Positions 32,414-40,976 of a stretch of 64,000 nucleotides of DNA are shown piece by piece. Under the pieces are notes generated by a model, which saw nothing but the letters and a program-made list of their open reading frames with translations, ran no database searches and was not told the origin of the DNA. The number at the start of each line of letters is the position of its first letter. The first letter of the stretch is position 1. Source of the stretch: Neotamlana nanhaiensis (GTDB taxonomy: Bacteria; Bacteroidota; Bacteroidia; Flavobacteriales; Flavobacteriaceae); contig NZ_JTDV01000017.1 in assembly GCF_000943555.1 (NCBI RefSeq), positions 1 to 64,000 on the forward strand. Direction: 5' to 3'. A program made the position numbers and the translations under genes.

Positions 32414-33730
32414 TTATACGTCTAAATTTTCATGCTTTTTAAACACATGAAACCCATACCAAGCAATATATACAAAACAAACAAGTGGTAAAATAAACGA
32501 AAAATTCACCTCGGCAACGCCCATTATTAAGGTATCGGCAACCCCGTTACCACCAGCATCAATTATCATGGCTTGAAGAAACGGCATTAAGGCACCACCA
32601 ACAATAGCCATAATTAAACCAGCAGACCCAACTTTTGATTGTTCTTCGGTTAAATCACCTAAGGCAATTCCGTAAATGGTAGGAAACATTAAAGACATAA
32701 AAAACGAGACACCAACCAAACCGTACAGGCCGTAAACATTTTGCACTAAAATAGTTATTACTACAAGGACTAGCGCACATAAACCAAAATACATAAGTAA
32801 TTTACCAGCACTTACAAACCTTAGTAAATACGTTCCTACAGCTCTACCTACTATAAACAAAATGAGTGCTGCCATTTGGTAATTTCCAGCGGTAACATCG
32901 TTAATTTGAATAGCCTCAGCATACTGATAAATGTATGTCCAACACATAATTTGCGCGCCAACATATAATATTTGGGCAATTACCCCTAAAACATACTTCT
33001 TATTTTTAGCTAAACTTTTAAAAGTTTCAGATATACTTGGGATAGCACCTTGTTCCTTAGTTTGCGGCATTTTACTCACTAAAAAAAGCACAAAAACGGC
33101 AATAAGCACAACACCTAAAATTACGTACGGATTTCTAATTACTAATAAATCGGCTGTTTTAATCGCGGTTTTTGAAGCTTCGTTGAGCGTATCGAAATTT
33201 GAAACATCATCAGACTGCAACTTTTTTAACACAAAATACTGAGCAACAAATAATCCTGAAATGGAACCAATAGGATTAAAAGCCTGTGCCAAGTTTAATC
33301 TTTGCGTTGCAGTTTCCTTATCGCCCATTGACAAGATATACGGATTTGCTGCCGTTTCAAGAAAAGCTAAACCAAAAGTTAAAACATAAAGCCCTAAACA
33401 GAAGAACATAAAACTCTCCGATTGCGCCGCCGGATAAAATAACAAGGCTCCTGTTGCAAATAGCGCTAAACCTATTAAAATACCAACTTTATACGAGTAC
33501 TTTCGCATAAACATAGCTGCCGGTAAAGCCATACAAAAGTAGCCCCCATAAAAAGCAACTTGCACCATAGAAGCTTGGGCATTTGAAAGTTCCAATACCT
33601 TTTTAAAGGCTTTTACCATAGGATCGGTAACATTATTTGCGAAACCCCAAAGTGCAAAAAGTGAGGTAACTAGAATAAATGGAAATAATACTTTTTTTGA
33701 AACTACGGGTGTTTTCTTAACGGTATTCAT
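32414..33730 (-). CDS. fucP: L-fucose:H+ symporter family permease
   Basis: MFS transporter, 438 residues, 12 transmembrane helices. FucP-family signatures are FALWGFANNVTDPMVKAFKKVLELSNAQASMVQVAFYGGYFCMALPAA and FLETAANPYILSMGD...RLNLAQAFNPIGSISGLFVAQ. Inner-membrane uptake of L-fucose, or a similar sugar, is predicted. It sits between the FAH-family hydrolase gene and the mutarotase gene, all in one direction. Confidence 0.9.
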   Translation of the reverse strand: MNTVKKTPVVSKKVLFPFILVTSLFALWGFANNVTDPMVKAFKKVLELSNAQASMVQVAFYGGYFCMALPAAMFMRKYSYKVGILIGLALFATGALLFYPAAQSESFMFFCLGLYVLTFGLAFLETAANPYILSMGDKETATQRLNLAQAFNPIGSISGLFVAQYFVLKKLQSDDVSNFDTLNEASKTAIKTADLLVIRNPYVILGVVLIAVFVLFLVSKMPQTKEQGAIPSISETFKSLAKNKKYVLGVIAQILYVGAQIMCWTYIYQYAEAIQINDVTAGNYQMAALILFIVGRAVGTYLLRFVSAGKLLMYFGLCALVLVVITILVQNVYGLYGLVGVSFFMSLMFPTIYGIALGDLTEEQSKVGSAGLIMAIVGGALMPFLQAMIIDAGGNGVADTLIMGVAEVNFSFILPLVCFVYIAWYGFHVFKKHENLDV

Positions 33731-33796
33731 AAAAATTTAGTTTAGGTCTTTAGGTGGTTGGTTCAGTTTAGTTGGTAAAAGAGAAAGTTATAAACT

Positions 33797-34654
33797 TTAC
33801 TTTTTATAGGCTTTAACCTGTTGTTTTGAGACGCCTAAGCCTTCAATACCAAGCTCCATAACGTCTCCTTCCTTTAAATACATTGGCGGTTTTAAACCTA
33901 AACCAACTCCAAACGGCGTACCTGTAGAAATAATATCTCCTGGTAAAAGCGTCATAAACTGACTGATATGGCTTACCACGTGTTGTACATTAAAAATGAA
34001 ATCGGATGTGGTGCTATTTTGCATCACTTCGCCATTTAATTTTAACCATAGGTTTAAATTATTTGGATCTTTAATTTCATCTTTTGTCGCAATGAAAGGA
34101 CCTACTGGTGCGAATGTATCGCAACCTTTACCTTTACACCATTGTCCAGATTTTTCAATTTGAAAAGCACGTTCGCTAACATCGTTATGCAACACATAGC
34201 CAGCAATATGATCAAACGCATCGGCTTCCTCAACATACGAAGCTCTTTTACCAATAACTATGGCAAGCTCAACTTCCCAATCGGATTTCTCACTGTTTTT
34301 AGGGATGACAACATCATCATTGGGCCCAACTAGTGCAGTGGTAGATTTAAAAAACAATACAGGCTCTTTAGGAATATCCATGCCTGCTTCGGCTGCATGT
34401 TGCGCATAATTTAAGCCCACACACACAATTTTTGATGGTCGCGTTAATGGCACACCAAGACGTACACTATCATCAATCTCAGGACAACTAGCTTGGTTAG
34501 TTTCTAGCCATTTTTCTAATTTTTCTATGCCTTCATTTCCAAAAAAATCTTCATTGTAATCTTGTCCAAAACCAGAGACATCTATTTTTGTTCCGTTAGC
34601 TAATTGAACCCCAGGTTTTTCTTCTCCTACAGCTCCAAATCTTATTAGTTTCAT
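33797..34654 (-). CDS. Fumarylacetoacetate hydrolase family protein, likely 2,4-diketo-3-deoxy-L-fuconate hydrolase
   Basis: 285 residues. The catalytic C-terminal domain has KIVCVGLNYAQHAAE, the metal-binding glutamates in SDWEVELAIVIGK, the Asp in YVLHNDVSERAFQ and the end DIISTGTPFGVGLGLKPPMYLKEGD. In the non-phosphorylating L-fucose pathway this enzyme family cleaves 2,4-diketo-3-deoxy-L-fuconate to pyruvate and L-lactate. That role is inferred from neighbours FucP, an SDR and the mutarotase; FAH-family proteins have other substrates too. Confidence 0.85.
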   Translation of the reverse strand: MKLIRFGAVGEEKPGVQLANGTKIDVSGFGQDYNEDFFGNEGIEKLEKWLETNQASCPEIDDSVRLGVPLTRPSKIVCVGLNYAQHAAEAGMDIPKEPVLFFKSTTALVGPNDDVVIPKNSEKSDWEVELAIVIGKRASYVEEADAFDHIAGYVLHNDVSERAFQIEKSGQWCKGKGCDTFAPVGPFIATKDEIKDPNNLNLWLKLNGEVMQNSTTSDFIFNVQHVVSHISQFMTLLPGDIISTGTPFGVGLGLKPPMYLKEGDVMELGIEGLGVSKQQVKAYKK

Positions 34655-34682
34655 TTTTAAATATTTTTATTGAGTATTTTTA

Positions 34683-35465
34683 TTAATTTCCGTTTAAGGT
34701 CACAAAACCACCATCGATGGCGTAGTTTGACCCTGTTATAAATCCAGCTTCATCTGAACATAAAAACAACACCAAATCGGCCATTTCTTGAGGTTTCCCC
34801 ATACGACCAATAGGCTGTGTTTGCGATAATTTTTCAAACATTTCGCTTTCCTTTCCTGGATAATTTTTCTTGATAAACCCATCAACAAAAGGCGTATGTA
34901 CCCGACCTGGCGCAATACAATTACAACGAATGCCATCTTTTAAATAATCTTTTGCAACCGAATAAGTAATCGTTAAAACCGCTCCTTTGGTCATGGAATA
35001 GGCAAACCTGTCGTTAATACCAACAGTTGAAGCTATTGAGGCTAAGTTTAAAATAACCCCGTTCCCCGATTTTTTTAAAGCTGGTAAACAGGATTTTATA
35101 CAGTTGTAAACGCCTTTAATGTTAACGTTATACAAACGATCTAAATCTTCTTCTTCGCAAGCTTCAATATTGCCAACATGGGCTATTCCTGCATTATTTA
35201 TTAAAATATCGATGTTGCCGTTTTGGGTAATAGTTTTTATAATGCTATCTACATTTGCTTTATTGGCTACATCGCATTTATGAGCTTGAGCACTGCCTTG
35301 AGTCACTTCAATTTCTTTAACAGTTTCTTGAGCTGCTTCTAAATTAAAATCTAAAATATGCACCTGCGCGCCTTGTTGAGCAAATGTTAACGATATAGCT
35401 TTTCCTATACCACTACCGCCGCCAGTTACTATGGCAACTTTATTTTTTAAACTAAATTTTGACAT
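34683..35465 (-). CDS. SDR-family oxidoreductase (fucose-pathway dehydrogenase candidate)
   Basis: 260 residues, classical short-chain dehydrogenase: NAD-binding TGGGSGIGKAI, NNAGIAHVG, catalytic Ser in LNLASIAS, Tyr/Lys in YSMTKGA and the C-terminal ITGSNYAIDGGF. In the L-fucose oxidation pathway SDRs act as L-fucose dehydrogenase or as 2-keto-3-deoxy-L-fuconate dehydrogenase. Its position, 28 bp upstream of the FAH-family gene, favours the latter, but the sequence alone does not separate them. Confidence 0.85.
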   Translation of the reverse strand: MSKFSLKNKVAIVTGGGSGIGKAISLTFAQQGAQVHILDFNLEAAQETVKEIEVTQGSAQAHKCDVANKANVDSIIKTITQNGNIDILINNAGIAHVGNIEACEEEDLDRLYNVNIKGVYNCIKSCLPALKKSGNGVILNLASIASTVGINDRFAYSMTKGAVLTITYSVAKDYLKDGIRCNCIAPGRVHTPFVDGFIKKNYPGKESEMFEKLSQTQPIGRMGKPQEMADLVLFLCSDEAGFITGSNYAIDGGFVTLNGN

Positions 35466-35648
35466 GTAATTAGTTGGTATTTATAAAAACCGAGAAGTAT
35501 AAATTGTTCTGGGTCGTATTTAATTTAATTGTTTATTGAGGCAATATTACACTGTAACAAACAACATATCTAACTATAATTTGATAAATACTGATACTTT
35601 TTTTGCTTAAATGAAACAAAATGAATTTTTTGGCGCAAAAATCGCAAA

Positions 35649-36527
35649 TCACTCAATTGACGATTCTGTTTTGTAATTCGCCTTAAATTGGGTTGGAGTA
35701 CAGTCCATTACGGTTTTAAATTGTCTATTAAAATTCGATATATTTTTAAAACCAGACTCATAGCAAACCGCAGCGATATTGTATTTATGTTCTAAAAGCA
35801 TCTTGCAGGCATAACCTACCCTAATTTCGGTAAGATATTTTGAAAATGTTTTACGATTAACACGTTTAAAATATCTGCTGAATGCCGAACTGTTCATATT
35901 GGCAATTTTAGCAACATCAACTAAGGTAATATCTTTATTAAAGTTTTTAAATATATAGGCTTGTACGTTATATAAAACCTCGCCTTTAGCAACATTAAAA
36001 GCGCTTACATAACCTTGACTTGCCAATTTTATAGCTTGTTTATGTTTAGCCAGTTTGTTTAAAATATGCAGTAGTGTAATGGTTTTTTCGAAGCCTTCTA
36101 ACTCTAACAAATTAGTAATGTCATTGATTAATGCTTCAGAAACATTTATAAATTTTAGACCGAACTTAGAGCGATCAAATAATTCTAAAAGATGAATCAT
36201 TTCTGGGGTTTCAAAAAAGTATTGACCCAAAAAATCTTTTCTAAAATGTACAGCAATCGCTTTTGCTGTTAATGTAGATTCTGGTTTAAAATACTTGGCA
36301 TCGTTTTGCCACATATGCGGCAGGTTTTCGCCTAATAAAACGACATCTTTAGGCTGAAATTTTTCAATTTTATCGCCAACAAAACAAGTGCCTTCACTTT
36401 TTAAAACAACTACCAATTCCATTTCGGGGTGATAATGCCATACCTTTAAAAAATTAGGATATTCGTTAATTCGGGCTCTAAACGAACTGTTGTTTAAGCT
36501 ACTTCTATCTAATAAATGTAATTTCAT
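35649..36527 (-). CDS. AraC-family transcriptional regulator
   Basis: 292 residues. An N-terminal cupin sensor (YHPEMELVVVLKSEGTCFVGDKIEKFQPKDVVLLGENLPHMW, about 30-75) is followed by the double helix-turn-helix (NKDITLVDVAKIANMNSSAFSRYFKRVNRKTFSKYLTEIRVGYACKMLLE...AAVCYESGFKNISNFNRQFKTVMDCTP). Cupin-AraC proteins of this type sense sugars. It is encoded just upstream of the fucose genes on the same strand, with a 183-bp spacer before the SDR gene that probably holds their promoter, so it is the likely activator of that block. Confidence 0.92.
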   Translation of the reverse strand: MKLHLLDRSSLNNSSFRARINEYPNFLKVWHYHPEMELVVVLKSEGTCFVGDKIEKFQPKDVVLLGENLPHMWQNDAKYFKPESTLTAKAIAVHFRKDFLGQYFFETPEMIHLLELFDRSKFGLKFINVSEALINDITNLLELEGFEKTITLLHILNKLAKHKQAIKLASQGYVSAFNVAKGEVLYNVQAYIFKNFNKDITLVDVAKIANMNSSAFSRYFKRVNRKTFSKYLTEIRVGYACKMLLEHKYNIAAVCYESGFKNISNFNRQFKTVMDCTPTQFKANYKTESSIE

Positions 36528-36571
36528 AGCCTGAGATATTTATTTAGTCCGAAAACACTTCCGCTTAACTT

Positions 36572-37588
36572 TTAAATCATTTTTTTAGAAGACGATCGAA
36601 TTACTAAATTTGAATCGACCATAACAGTTTGCGTTTCGTTTGAAGCTTCTTTATTTGCAATATAATTTAACAATAAGGCTGTTGCTTTTTCGCCTATTTT
36701 TAACCCAGATTGATCGATGGTTGTTAAAGCTGGTTCAATAACTCTAGAAATAGGTTCGTTACTAAAACCAACTATAGCCACATCGTCTGGAATTTTAATT
36801 TGCTGTGCTTTAAGATACGTCATGGCTCCTACGGCAGCAACATCGTTTGCAGAAAACACACCATCAATATTTGGATGCGCTTCTAAAGCAGATATCATAC
36901 TATTGTAACCATCAACTTCCATAAGTTTTGAACTTATAATATGCTGAAATGTTACCTCATATTTTTTTAATGCAGCTTTGTAACCTTCAAGACGGTTTTC
37001 GTATATTTTTAAATACTGCGGTCCAGAAAAATGAACAATGTTTTTACAACCTTGTTGTATTAAATGTTCGGTAGCATTAAACCCACAGTTAAAATCATCA
37101 ATTAATACATTACTACAACCTTGCAAATTACAGTATCGATCGAAAAAAACGAGTGGAATATCGCTATTTATAACCGCTTGTAAATGATTGTAATTTAAGG
37201 TTTCCATAGATATGGAAATGAGTAATCCGTCAACACGGTTTGCTATTAAACCTTCTACAATTTTCTGCTCTCGTTCCAACTCTTCTAACGACTGACAAAT
37301 AATAACGTTATAACCAGCCAAATATGCGGCTTCTTCAATACCTTGAATGGCAGACGAGAAAAAATATCGCGAAATTCTAGGAACAACCACCCCAATGGTT
37401 CGGCTAACATTTTTTCGCAAATTTGAAGCCAATAAATTTCGCTGATAACCAAGTTCTTGCGCCTTTGCTATTATTTTTTTCTTGGTTTTTTGGCTTACTC
37501 TTGGGCTATCATTTAAAGCTCTAGAAACCGTAGAGCTATCTATGCCTAATGCTTTGGCAATATCGTGTATGGTAGGTTTACTATTCAA
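36572..37588 (-). CDS. LacI-family transcriptional regulator
   Basis: 338 residues. N-terminal helix-turn-helix TIHDIAKALGIDSSTVSRALNDSPRVSQKTKKKI, then the hinge, then a periplasmic-binding-like effector domain with TIGVVVPRIS, GFNATEHLIQQGCKNIVHFSG and VDGVFSANDVAAVGAMTYL. Divergent from kduI-kduD, so it most likely represses the ketouronate genes. A CAATCGATTG palindrome lies in the shared spacer. araC follows 44 bp downstream in the same direction. Confidence 0.93.
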   Translation of the reverse strand: MNSKPTIHDIAKALGIDSSTVSRALNDSPRVSQKTKKKIIAKAQELGYQRNLLASNLRKNVSRTIGVVVPRISRYFFSSAIQGIEEAAYLAGYNVIICQSLEELEREQKIVEGLIANRVDGLLISISMETLNYNHLQAVINSDIPLVFFDRYCNLQGCSNVLIDDFNCGFNATEHLIQQGCKNIVHFSGPQYLKIYENRLEGYKAALKKYEVTFQHIISSKLMEVDGYNSMISALEAHPNIDGVFSANDVAAVGAMTYLKAQQIKIPDDVAIVGFSNEPISRVIEPALTTIDQSGLKIGEKATALLLNYIANKEASNETQTVMVDSNLVIRSSSKKMI

Positions 37589-37620
37589 TTAGTAGATTGA
37601 AAAATTTAGCTTATTTTTTA

Positions 37621-37628
37621 CAAATATA
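37621..37628 (-). promoter_or_regulatory. Promoter -7 box for lacI
   Basis: Minus strand TATATTTG matches TAnnTTTG, 32 bp upstream of the lacI ATG. It lies 7 bp from the CAATCGATTG palindrome, so the repressor would also control its own gene. Confidence 0.55.
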
Positions 37629-37635
37629 TAAAATC

Positions 37636-37645
37636 CAATCGATTG
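37636..37645. promoter_or_regulatory. Candidate LacI-family operator CAATCGATTG
   Basis: A perfect 10-bp palindrome with the central CG step favoured by LacI-family proteins, placed between the divergent lacI and kduI genes. Its right half contains TTG (37643-37645). That TTG is followed after 18 bp by TATATTTA (37664-37671), a near-perfect -7 box for kduI, so binding would mask the -33 element of that promoter. Confidence 0.6.
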
Positions 37646-37663
37646 TATATTAGCAAATTTTAG

Positions 37664-37671
37664 TATATTTA
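37664..37671 (+). promoter_or_regulatory. Probable -7 box of the kduI-kduD promoter
   Basis: TATATTTA differs from TAnnTTTG only in the last base. It lies 18 bp after a TTG at 37643-37645 and 42 bp before the kduI ATG. Confidence 0.45.
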
Positions 37672-37713
37672 CAATGTTTTTACTAATTAGAAAATTTATT
37701 AAAACTAAATAAA

Positions 37714-38556
37714 ATGAAAAACAACTATGAAGTAAGGTATGCATCGTCGCCTCAAGACGTTAAATCTTACGATACAACACGATTAAGAGACGAGTTTTTA
37801 ATTGATAATTTAATGCGTCCAGATGAATTAAATTTGGTGTATTCGCATTTCGATCGTTTTATTTCAGGAAGTGCTGTACCCGTTAAATCTGAATTAAAAC
37901 TTGAAACTATCGATCCTTTAAAGGCAGAATATTTTCTTGAAAGACGCGAGTTAGGAATTATAAATATTGGTGGTTCTGGTACTGTTACCGTAGATGGAAC
38001 AGCCTACGACCTAGATAACAGAGAAGCCTTATACGTTGGCCAAGGTAACAAAGCGGTTAGCTTTACAAGTAAATCTGAAAGCGAACCTGCTATGTTTTAC
38101 ATAAACTCTACACCAGCTCACAAAGCCTATCCTATTAAAAAAATAGGTATTAACGATGTTGAAGTTGTTCAACTTGGAGCACCAGAAACTGCAAACGCAA
38201 GAACGCTTCGTAAATATATTGTAAATAGTGTTGTTGATGTTTGCCAATTACAAATGGGAATGACCGAGCTTAAATCTGGTAGCGTTTGGAATACTATGCC
38301 TGCGCACGTACACGACCGTAGAATGGAAGTTTATTTTTATTTTGATGTACCTGAAGACCAAGCGGTGTGTCACTTTATGGGGCAACCACAAGAAACACGT
38401 CATATCTGGATGCAAAATAACCAAGCTGTAATTTCTCCAGCATGGTCTATTCACTCTGGTTCTGGTACTAGTAATTATACCTTTATTTGGGGAATGGCTG
38501 GTGAAAATTTAGATTATGGCGATATGGATCATTGTAAAATTAACGAATTAAAATAA
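37714..38556 (+). CDS. kduI: 5-dehydro-4-deoxy-D-glucuronate isomerase
   Basis: Converts 5-keto-4-deoxyuronate, released from unsaturated uronates by polysaccharide lyases, to 2,5-diketo-3-deoxygluconate. It is a 280-residue zinc cupin with the opening [24 protein letters not shown], the metal-site region [16 protein letters not shown] and [32 protein letters not shown]. It is followed 8 bp later by kduD, forming the usual pair. Confidence 0.97.
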   Translation: MKNNYEVRYASSPQDVKSYDTTRLRDEFLIDNLMRPDELNLVYSHFDRFISGSAVPVKSELKLETIDPLKAEYFLERRELGIINIGGSGTVTVDGTAYDLDNREALYVGQGNKAVSFTSKSESEPAMFYINSTPAHKAYPIKKIGINDVEVVQLGAPETANARTLRKYIVNSVVDVCQLQMGMTELKSGSVWNTMPAHVHDRRMEVYFYFDVPEDQAVCHFMGQPQETRHIWMQNNQAVISPAWSIHSGSGTSNYTFIWGMAGENLDYGDMDHCKINELK

Positions 38557-38564
38557 ATAACACC

Positions 38565-39359
38565 ATGTCTATAAATTTATTCGATTTAACAGGAAAAGTA
38601 GCGCTAGTAACAGGTGGCACGCATGGTTTAGGACAAGCCATGGCTACAGGTTTAGGTAAAGCTGGAGCTACACTAGTTATTAATGGTGCTTCATCGCAAG
38701 ATAAACTAGACAAGGCTGTTGATTACTATAAATCACTTGGTATTACAGCTCACGGTTATTTATTTGATGTTACAAATGAAGCTTTAGTAATAGAGAATAT
38801 AGCCGCTATTGAAAAGGAAGTTGGTAATATTGATATTTTAGTGAATAACGCTGGAATTATTAAAAGAACGCCACTAGAAGAAATGGAAGTTGAAGATTTC
38901 GAAGCTGTTATTAAAGTAGATTTAGTAAGTCCGTTTATTATGTCGAAACACGTTGTAAAAGGCATGATTAAGCGTAAGGAAGGTAAAATTATTAACATTT
39001 GCTCAATGATGAGTGAGTTAGGCAGAAATACCGTTGGTGCTTACGCTGCTGCAAAAGGTGGCCTAAAAATGCTTACTCAAAATATGGCTACGGAGTGGGC
39101 AAAACACAACATACAAACTAATGGTATTGGCCCAGGTTATTTTGCTACAAGCCAAACCGCTCCTATTCGGGTTGATGGTCATCCTTTTAACGAATTTATT
39201 GTGAATAGAACACCTGCTGCGCGTTGGGGAGATCCTGACGATTTACAAGGTGCTGCTATATTTTTAAGCTCGAAAGCAAGCGACTTTGTTAACGGACAAG
39301 TCATTTATGTTGATGGTGGTATTTTAGCAACCATTGGAAAACCTTCGAACGAAGATTAG
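38565..39359 (+). CDS. kduD: 2-dehydro-3-deoxy-D-gluconate 5-dehydrogenase
   Basis: SDR enzyme (264 residues) that reduces 2,5-diketo-3-deoxygluconate to KDG. Motifs are TGGTHGLGQAMA, NNAGIIKRTPLEEM (KduD-typical), the catalytic Ser in CSMMSELG, YAAAKGG and GPGYFATSQTAPIRVD. The NNAGIIKR and GPGYF stretches separate it from general SDRs. Second gene of the pair, followed by a strong terminator. No KDG kinase or aldolase is visible in the window. Confidence 0.93.
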   Translation: MSINLFDLTGKVALVTGGTHGLGQAMATGLGKAGATLVINGASSQDKLDKAVDYYKSLGITAHGYLFDVTNEALVIENIAAIEKEVGNIDILVNNAGIIKRTPLEEMEVEDFEAVIKVDLVSPFIMSKHVVKGMIKRKEGKIINICSMMSELGRNTVGAYAAAKGGLKMLTQNMATEWAKHNIQTNGIGPGYFATSQTAPIRVDGHPFNEFIVNRTPAARWGDPDDLQGAAIFLSSKASDFVNGQVIYVDGGILATIGKPSNED

Positions 39360-39376
39360 TAATAACTTTTTGAAAT

Positions 39377-39416
39377 AAAAAAAGCCTGAAAATATAAACT
39401 TTCAGGCTTTTTTTTA
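39377..39416 (+). terminator. Rho-independent terminator after kduD
   Basis: Stem AAAAAAGCCTGAAA / TTTCAGGCTTTTTT with an 8-base loop, followed by further Ts, 18 bp after the kduD stop. Confidence 0.92.
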
Positions 39417-39490
39417 TGTCGGGATGACAGGATTCTGAAATAAAACCCAAATCACTTATTTTTAGTTATTTAAAAACAAAATTTTAAATA

Positions 39491-39512
39491 GGACACTCTA
39501 CCAATTGAGTTT
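39491..39512 (-). other. tRNA D-arm-like fragment
   Basis: Minus strand AAACTCAATTGGTAGAGTGT followed by CC resembles the D-stem and D-loop of a bacterial tRNA (xxCTCAATTGGTAGAGx). No anticodon or T arm follows, so it is at most a remnant. It abuts the decayed transposase. Confidence 0.35.
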
Positions 39513-39853
39513 ATGAAATTCACTTATCAAATTTATTCAAAGCTGTATAAAAAATATAAAAACCTAGTCCAAGACCACCTTCATACCCGACCTGAACAGC
39601 TGTGGGTCTGAGACATAACCTACATTAAAACTGAAAAAGGACACTACTATCTAGCTTTGGTTGCTGATGCCTATTCTTAGAAAATTATGGGCTACAAGCT
39701 AGAAATCATATGAGAACATCGCTTTGCACAGATGCGCTCGATATGGCATTAAAAACAGGAAATACCCCAATCAAAAGCTCATTCATCATTCCAACAGAGG
39801 CTTCCAGTACTGCAAGCCTAATTACACAGATTTTGATGAGAGCAATGGTAACA
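39513..39853 (+). pseudogene. Decayed IS3-family transposase (integrase-core fragment)
   Basis: Translation in frame from 39513 gives ...KNLVQDHLHTRPEQLWV, a stop, DITYIKTEKGHYYLALVADAYS, a stop, KIMGYKLE. The catalytic-core signature D-I-T-Y-I and A-D-A-Y-S-R-K is that of the IS3-family OrfB (DDE) transposase. It continues in a second frame (ALDMALK) and a third (HHSNRGFQYCKPNYTDF, the usual HHSDRG.QY motif). At least two in-frame stops and two frameshifts are present. Neither the N-terminal half nor OrfA is found, and no terminal repeats were recognised, so it is a dead remnant. The gene-free stretch 39417-39917 otherwise holds nothing I recognise. Confidence 0.85.
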
Positions 39854-39917
39854 GGAGCCAACTTACCCAACTTAATTATTTTTATATCAGCATTTTACAC
39901 AACTAAAAAACAACATA

Positions 39918-40970
39918 CTAATCCCTAAATTTGAATGAAACATGTTTAATATATTCCCTGTTATAAGTATATAAAACATGTACTTTTTCATCTTTAGTTT
40001 GGATTATGGCAGGATAACTAAACTGCCCCGTTTCCTTCTTTTCAAGAGTTAAAATATTTTTCCATTTCAATCCATCATTAGAGTGTTCAACGTCTAAAAC
40101 ATTACGCCCATTATACCAATCATTTCCTGGTGACAATGGATTATTAACAACTAAAAAAGATTTCTTCCCTAAAGTTAAAGCATCAATTCCAGAATTTGAA
40201 TTAATAATATCTATTGTATCTGTACGCCTCCAAGTATTTCCAGAATCATCAGACCAAGAACTTACTATTTTGCCATGTTTGCTTCTACAAAGTATCTGGA
40301 GCAAAATACCAGAATGCTCTAAAAATGTAGGTTGAATTATATCAAAATTCTTTTTATTTTCAATGGGTATCTTTTGCCATTTTTTATTTCTTTCGTAATA
40401 CTTTTCTATGTGCACACGCCATTCATTATTTTTTATATTTTCTTTACTGCTACCGCATAAAAGTATCCCAGGAGATATCTCTATAGGCTTATTTTTAATA
40501 GGACCTAAAATTCCTTCAGGCAGATATTCTGGATCACTCCAAGTCTCCCCATCATCTTTTGAAACGATCATTGCTCCAAACCATTCTCTTGGGTTTTTAC
40601 CAACCTTATAAAACAGGTACACGTTATTACTCTTACTTTTAAACAAAACCGGGTTCCAACAGGGCAAGGTATCCTTTTCTTTTATTAGAGGTTCTATCAA
40701 GCACTTCGGAGTAGACCACGAATCATCCTTAAAGAAAGATGTATAAATACCGACATCTTTGGCGCCTTCATAAGTTCCGCCAAACCAAGCCGCCAATAAA
40801 TTATTAGGCTTTGTCTCTATTAAGGTTGCCGCATGGCAATTGTTGGTTGGTTTTTTTGTGAAAACAAAAGATTTTTGAATACTGCTAATTTTTGGATTTT
40901 CACCCTCTTTATCACAGGAAACAATTGTAATTATCAGTAAAAGAGAAATATATTTCAATGAAAAAGCCAT
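39918..40970 (-). CDS. Sialidase-fold (BNR repeat) lipoprotein
   Basis: 350 residues; the signal peptide ends IVSC with Cys19 as the lipid site. A beta-propeller is shown by two Asp boxes, S-x-D-x-G-x-T-W at 137-144 (SKDDGETW) and 240-247 (SDDSGNTW). The N-terminal NNCHAATLIET..NLLAAWFGGTYEGAKDVGIY stretch belongs to a family often labelled exo-alpha-sialidase. The FRIP arginine motif of true GH33 sialidases is not visible, so the enzyme may cleave another sugar or act as a lyase. It starts 6 bp after the MFS transporter gene and is the last gene of the polysaccharide locus in the window. Confidence 0.8.
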   Translation of the reverse strand: MAFSLKYISLLLIITIVSCDKEGENPKISSIQKSFVFTKKPTNNCHAATLIETKPNNLLAAWFGGTYEGAKDVGIYTSFFKDDSWSTPKCLIEPLIKEKDTLPCWNPVLFKSKSNNVYLFYKVGKNPREWFGAMIVSKDDGETWSDPEYLPEGILGPIKNKPIEISPGILLCGSSKENIKNNEWRVHIEKYYERNKKWQKIPIENKKNFDIIQPTFLEHSGILLQILCRSKHGKIVSSWSDDSGNTWRRTDTIDIINSNSGIDALTLGKKSFLVVNNPLSPGNDWYNGRNVLDVEHSNDGLKWKNILTLEKKETGQFSYPAIIQTKDEKVHVLYTYNREYIKHVSFKFRD

Positions 40971-40976
40971 AGAATA

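Noticed and set aside
39710-39928. Apparent 72-residue open frame (and a 60-residue one at 39724)
   Set aside because: Both are pieces of one decayed IS3-family transposase in different frames; neither has a proper start or full domain.
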